Shown here: positions 61,543 to 64,000 of the stretch, piece after piece
Layout of the letters: every line of letters begins with the position of its first letter
Position numbering within the stretch: position 1 is the stretch's first letter
DNA from: Eonycteris spelaea
Taxonomy: Eukaryota; Chordata; Mammalia; Chiroptera; Pteropodidae
Length of the DNA stretch: 64,000 nt
Direction: 5' to 3'
Assembly (NCBI GenBank): GCA_003508835.1
Contig: PUFA01000224.1
Location: 186,001-250,000 of the forward strand
The notes under the pieces: model-generated
What the model saw: only the letters and a program-made list of their open reading frames with translations
Told to the model about the DNA's origin: nothing
Databases searched by the model: none
Made by a program: the position numbers and the translations under genes

Positions 61543-61809
61543 GCGGAAGCCAGAATACCTCCAGCCGGAGAAGTGTGTCCCTCCGCCCTACCCTGGTCCT
61601 GCGGGAGCCATGTGGTTTATCCGCGACGGCTGCGGCATCGCTTGTGCCATTGTCACCTGGTTTCTGGTCCTCTATGCGGAGTTTGTGGTCCTCTTTGTCA
61701 TGCTGATCCATCCCGAGACTACGCGTACAGCATCGTCAATGGAATTCTGTTCAACCTGCTGGCCTTCTTGGCCCTGGCCTCCCACTGCCGGGCCATGCTG
61801 ACGGACCCC
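61505..61809 (+). CDS. ZDHHC3: ZDHHC3 first coding exon, with one-base frameshift
   Basis: ZDHHC3 (GODZ) is a Golgi DHHC S-acyltransferase that palmitoylates membrane proteins such as the GABA-A receptor gamma2 subunit. The exon runs 61,481-61,809, with acceptor ttctcttccag and donor gtgagtatg. From ATG 61,505 it reads [20 protein letters not shown], then [20 protein letters not shown], then the first membrane segment ([25 protein letters not shown]). The expected continuation ([34 protein letters not shown]) is present but in another frame: ctgatccatcccgag lacks one base compared with the family at about 61,706. As written, the frame runs [10 protein letters not shown] and stops at TGA 61,799-61,801. 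The coding part is 305 bp where 306 is expected. The DHHC catalytic domain lies in exons past the window. A sequence error is possible. Confidence 0.95.
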
Positions 61810-62668
61810 GTGAGTATGTCTGGGCTCGTTTTGACCAGCCCACACTCTCCCCTTCTGGCCCTGGCATGGCCGCAGCCTGCATGCTCCCCCTGACCTCAGG
61901 AATGTGGGCGACAGGGGGCCAGGGCTGGCGTGAGATAGTGGACTCGGGCCCCACTGAGGGGACACCGTCTGCCACAGCCCGTCTGTCTTGGGTGATATTG
62001 GTGCTTTGTGTTAATGGATCTGCTGTGGGAGGGGTTTGGTCCAGGGGAGGCCTAACCTCAGCTAGAAAGGTGCAGTCAGATGACTGTGGAGCCTGGGTCA
62101 GGTGATGGAGTGAAGACAGCTGGGGGTTGGGTGGAGACAGCCTCACGGCGAAGACAGGACTAGAGCCAGGTGGATTTGAAATTAAAGCCACATCCAGTTC
62201 CAGGAAGCTGCCCAGAAATGGCCTTCACTTTGTCTGGGCGAGGCTCATCTTTTTCTGAAAAGCTGGACAAGCCTGTTGTAGGCCACAGCAGGTGCCTCCC
62301 GGTGAATATCTGTGGGTAAAGCGTGGCGTCCTGCACCTTGACTTAGCTAAATATACCAAGCTGTGCAAGTGGCTCTTGAACATCATGTGCCCTGCCATTA
62401 AGTCCTCTGTTCCTGTTCGTTATCTCGTGGGGAAAGGCAGGAGTGTCATTTGATGAAGATCTCCTATAGCGTGTTTCAGTGTTTCAATACGCGGGGTGTG
62501 TTTAAATGAAGGGAACGCATCCTGGTGGCGGTGGCCTGTGAGCCCCGGGAAAGCTCAGGAAAGACGCTGGGTTCCGAGCCAGGTCCCGTCCCGGGCTCCA
62601 TTTCTCGCTGCCTCCGGCGATGGAGCGTTACTCCATCCCCAGGGACCGCGGTTTCGCAGTCCAGCGAC

Positions 62669-62899
62669 ATGGCAGCTGCTGGTCCTGACGGCGCCTCCTC
62701 TCATGCACGTGCCGGGCAGGCCGCACACGGGCGGGCAGGCTGTAGTCGGAAGTGTCCCACATCACAGAAGTATAAGAGAGTTTCCCCGATAGCATCAACT
62801 CGGTCAGACTGGAAACAAGTTAAGGATTCGTTCAGGAATGTTTATGATGCCCTTGCTGCAGGGGATCCAGGAGTAAAAGGTACTATTTTCTCACCTTAG
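62669..62899 (+). other. Unidentified open segment
   Basis: From ATG 62,669 the frame reads MAAAGPDGASSHARAGQ, then SQKYKRVSPIASTRSDWKQV, then KDSFRNVYDALAAGDPGVKG and stops by about 62,899. AG sites lie upstream (gtttcgcag) and a gtacta donor-like site follows GGAGTAAAAG. It is not recognised as part of ZDHHC3 or any family. Could be chance or a decayed retrocopy. Confidence 0.15.
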
Positions 62900-63389
62900 A
62901 ATTTAGTTTCTGTTAAGCCCCAAGCACTGTTCCTCCCCTCGGGGAGCCTTCTGTCTAGAAGAGCAGATGGGTGAGGCTCGCCCTGTGTAATGTAGGCTGT
63001 AGTGGGAGGAAGCAGGGGTTGCTTGGAAGAACAAGGGAGGGGGACGTTAGCCAAGCCGGGGTGGCTGCTTGGAGGAAGAGACTGACTACGTTCCAGGCAG
63101 AGGGAGCAGCATGCACCCAGACGCAGGAATGCGGGCGTGCGGCTCCTCCTGGCACCCGGGAGTTGTTTGGAGTGTGGGAACTTAGGAGGAGAGTGGGTCG
63201 GGTCGGCGGTGTCGGTGTGGATGCTGAGGGGCAGTCTGAGGCGCCTGAGGATGTTAAGAGTGAAGTGGTCAGACCGTCGTTTACTGGATCACTCTGCAAT
63301 GTGAGGAGGAGCCCCGGGGACACCAACGAAGGATGGGGTACAGTGAAAGGCATGTTTACTGAGTGAGAACTTTCCTAAGTGAGAGGTTC

Positions 63390-64000
63390 CGTTCTGAGCA
63401 ATGGATACAGCTGTGAGCAAGGCAGACCAAACTCCCTGCCCTCGTGAAGTTCACACCCTCACACCAGGGTCAGGCGGTAAGACAGACTGAGCGAGGCAAT
63501 TTCAGAAAGCAGTGAGTGCTCTAAAGACAGTGAAACAGTATGATGGGGTGGTGTGGTGGTGACTTTTCTGGGGCTAAGGAGGACACTTTCCATCCAGGCG
63601 GTCTGAGAAGGCCTCTCTGAGGCAGTGCGTTTGAGCTGAGACCTGAGTGACACGAAGTTGCTTGTCAGGCAAATGAAAATCTGAGGGCGGGTGTAATCGG
63701 AAGAGGGGAACGGAGGTTCGAAGGCCCCAGGGTGGGAGTGCTTGGCACGTTTGAGAAACAGGGCTAAGACCAGGGTGACCGTAGCACGGTGAGTGGGGAC
63801 GCGAGGGGCTGGAAGAGGTGGAGTGGACTGCAGAAGCCCGATGGCGCAGGGCCTCGTGGACCAGCGGGAACGCTCGTCTTTATTGTAAATGCAGCGGGAA
63901 GCTGTCAGAGGGGCCTGATGCGACCATCCCTTGTGCCTGGGATGGGAGTTTGAAGGGGAGCAGATCAGAGCAGGAAGATGAGAGGTATCGCAGTGGTCCC
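63390..64000 (-). repeat. L2-type LINE, reverse orientation, runs off the window
   Basis: aactccctgccctcgtgaag, gaaggcctctctgaggcagt and gtttgagctgagacctgagt, then ggaagctgtcagaggggcct match the reverse complement of L2. A similar diverged piece precedes it (about 63,050-63,330). Confidence 0.8.

Larger units (their letters stand above)
61810..64000 (+). other. ZDHHC3 intron 2 (partial)
   Basis: No further ZDHHC3 exon is seen before the window ends. L2-type sequence fills about 63,050-63,330 and 63,390-64,000. An unexplained open segment lies at 62,669-62,899. The rest is unassigned. Confidence 0.75.

Noticed and set aside
1..64000. CRISPR arrays, operons, phage or bacterial mobile elements
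   Set aside because: Sequence is mammalian nuclear DNA; no direct-repeat/spacer arrays or prokaryotic gene organisation are present.
1..64000. tRNA, rRNA or snRNA genes
   Set aside because: No intact A/B box pair with cloverleaf-like arms, or other structural RNA, was recognised by eye. tRNAscan-SE and Infernal would be decisive.

Overview
This is a gene-bearing stretch of a placental mammal genome. It holds spliced genes with GT/AG introns, a CpG-island promoter, and ancient interspersed repeats (MIR, L2, MER5A, old L1). Alu elements and rodent B1/B2 elements were not seen, so a non-primate, non-murine placental is likely. An old L1-type 3' tail near 31.7 kb resembles laurasiatherian L1 ends, but I cannot name the species.

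Three protein-coding genes are recognised. Their order and orientation match human 3p21.31 (ZDHHC3, EXOSC7, CLEC3B), here shown reversed. (1) CLEC3B (tetranectin), minus strand, about 8.63 kb down to base 1: three coding exons, the last cut by the window edge. (2) EXOSC7 (exosome subunit RRP42), minus strand, 44,615 to 17,895: all eight coding exons are placed. They join in phase to 291 codons, the human length, with no lesion. (3) ZDHHC3 (GODZ palmitoyltransferase), plus strand: a non-coding first exon in the CpG island at about 44.7-44.93 kb and the first coding exon at 61,481-61,809. The remaining exons lie past base 64,000.

Layout: 1-8.7 kb CLEC3B; 8.7-17.8 kb intergenic, with a near-perfect 32-bp-arm inverted repeat at 9.4 kb; 17.8-44.6 kb EXOSC7; 44.4-44.95 kb shared divergent promoter with a duplicated TGCGTCATC-type element; 44.95-61.48 kb ZDHHC3 intron 1, with an antisense 5'-truncated L1 of about 3 kb; 61.8-64 kb start of ZDHHC3 intron 2.

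The gene functions are unrelated: plasminogen-binding secreted lectin, 3'-5' RNA exosome ring, and Golgi S-acyltransferase. The only visible link is the head-to-head EXOSC7/ZDHHC3 promoter. The observation most worth checking is a one-base deletion in the first ZDHHC3 coding exon near 61,706, which is either an assembly error or a real gene-breaking change. A second is a protein-like, splice-flanked 300-bp open segment on the minus strand at 59,863-60,162 that I could not identify.
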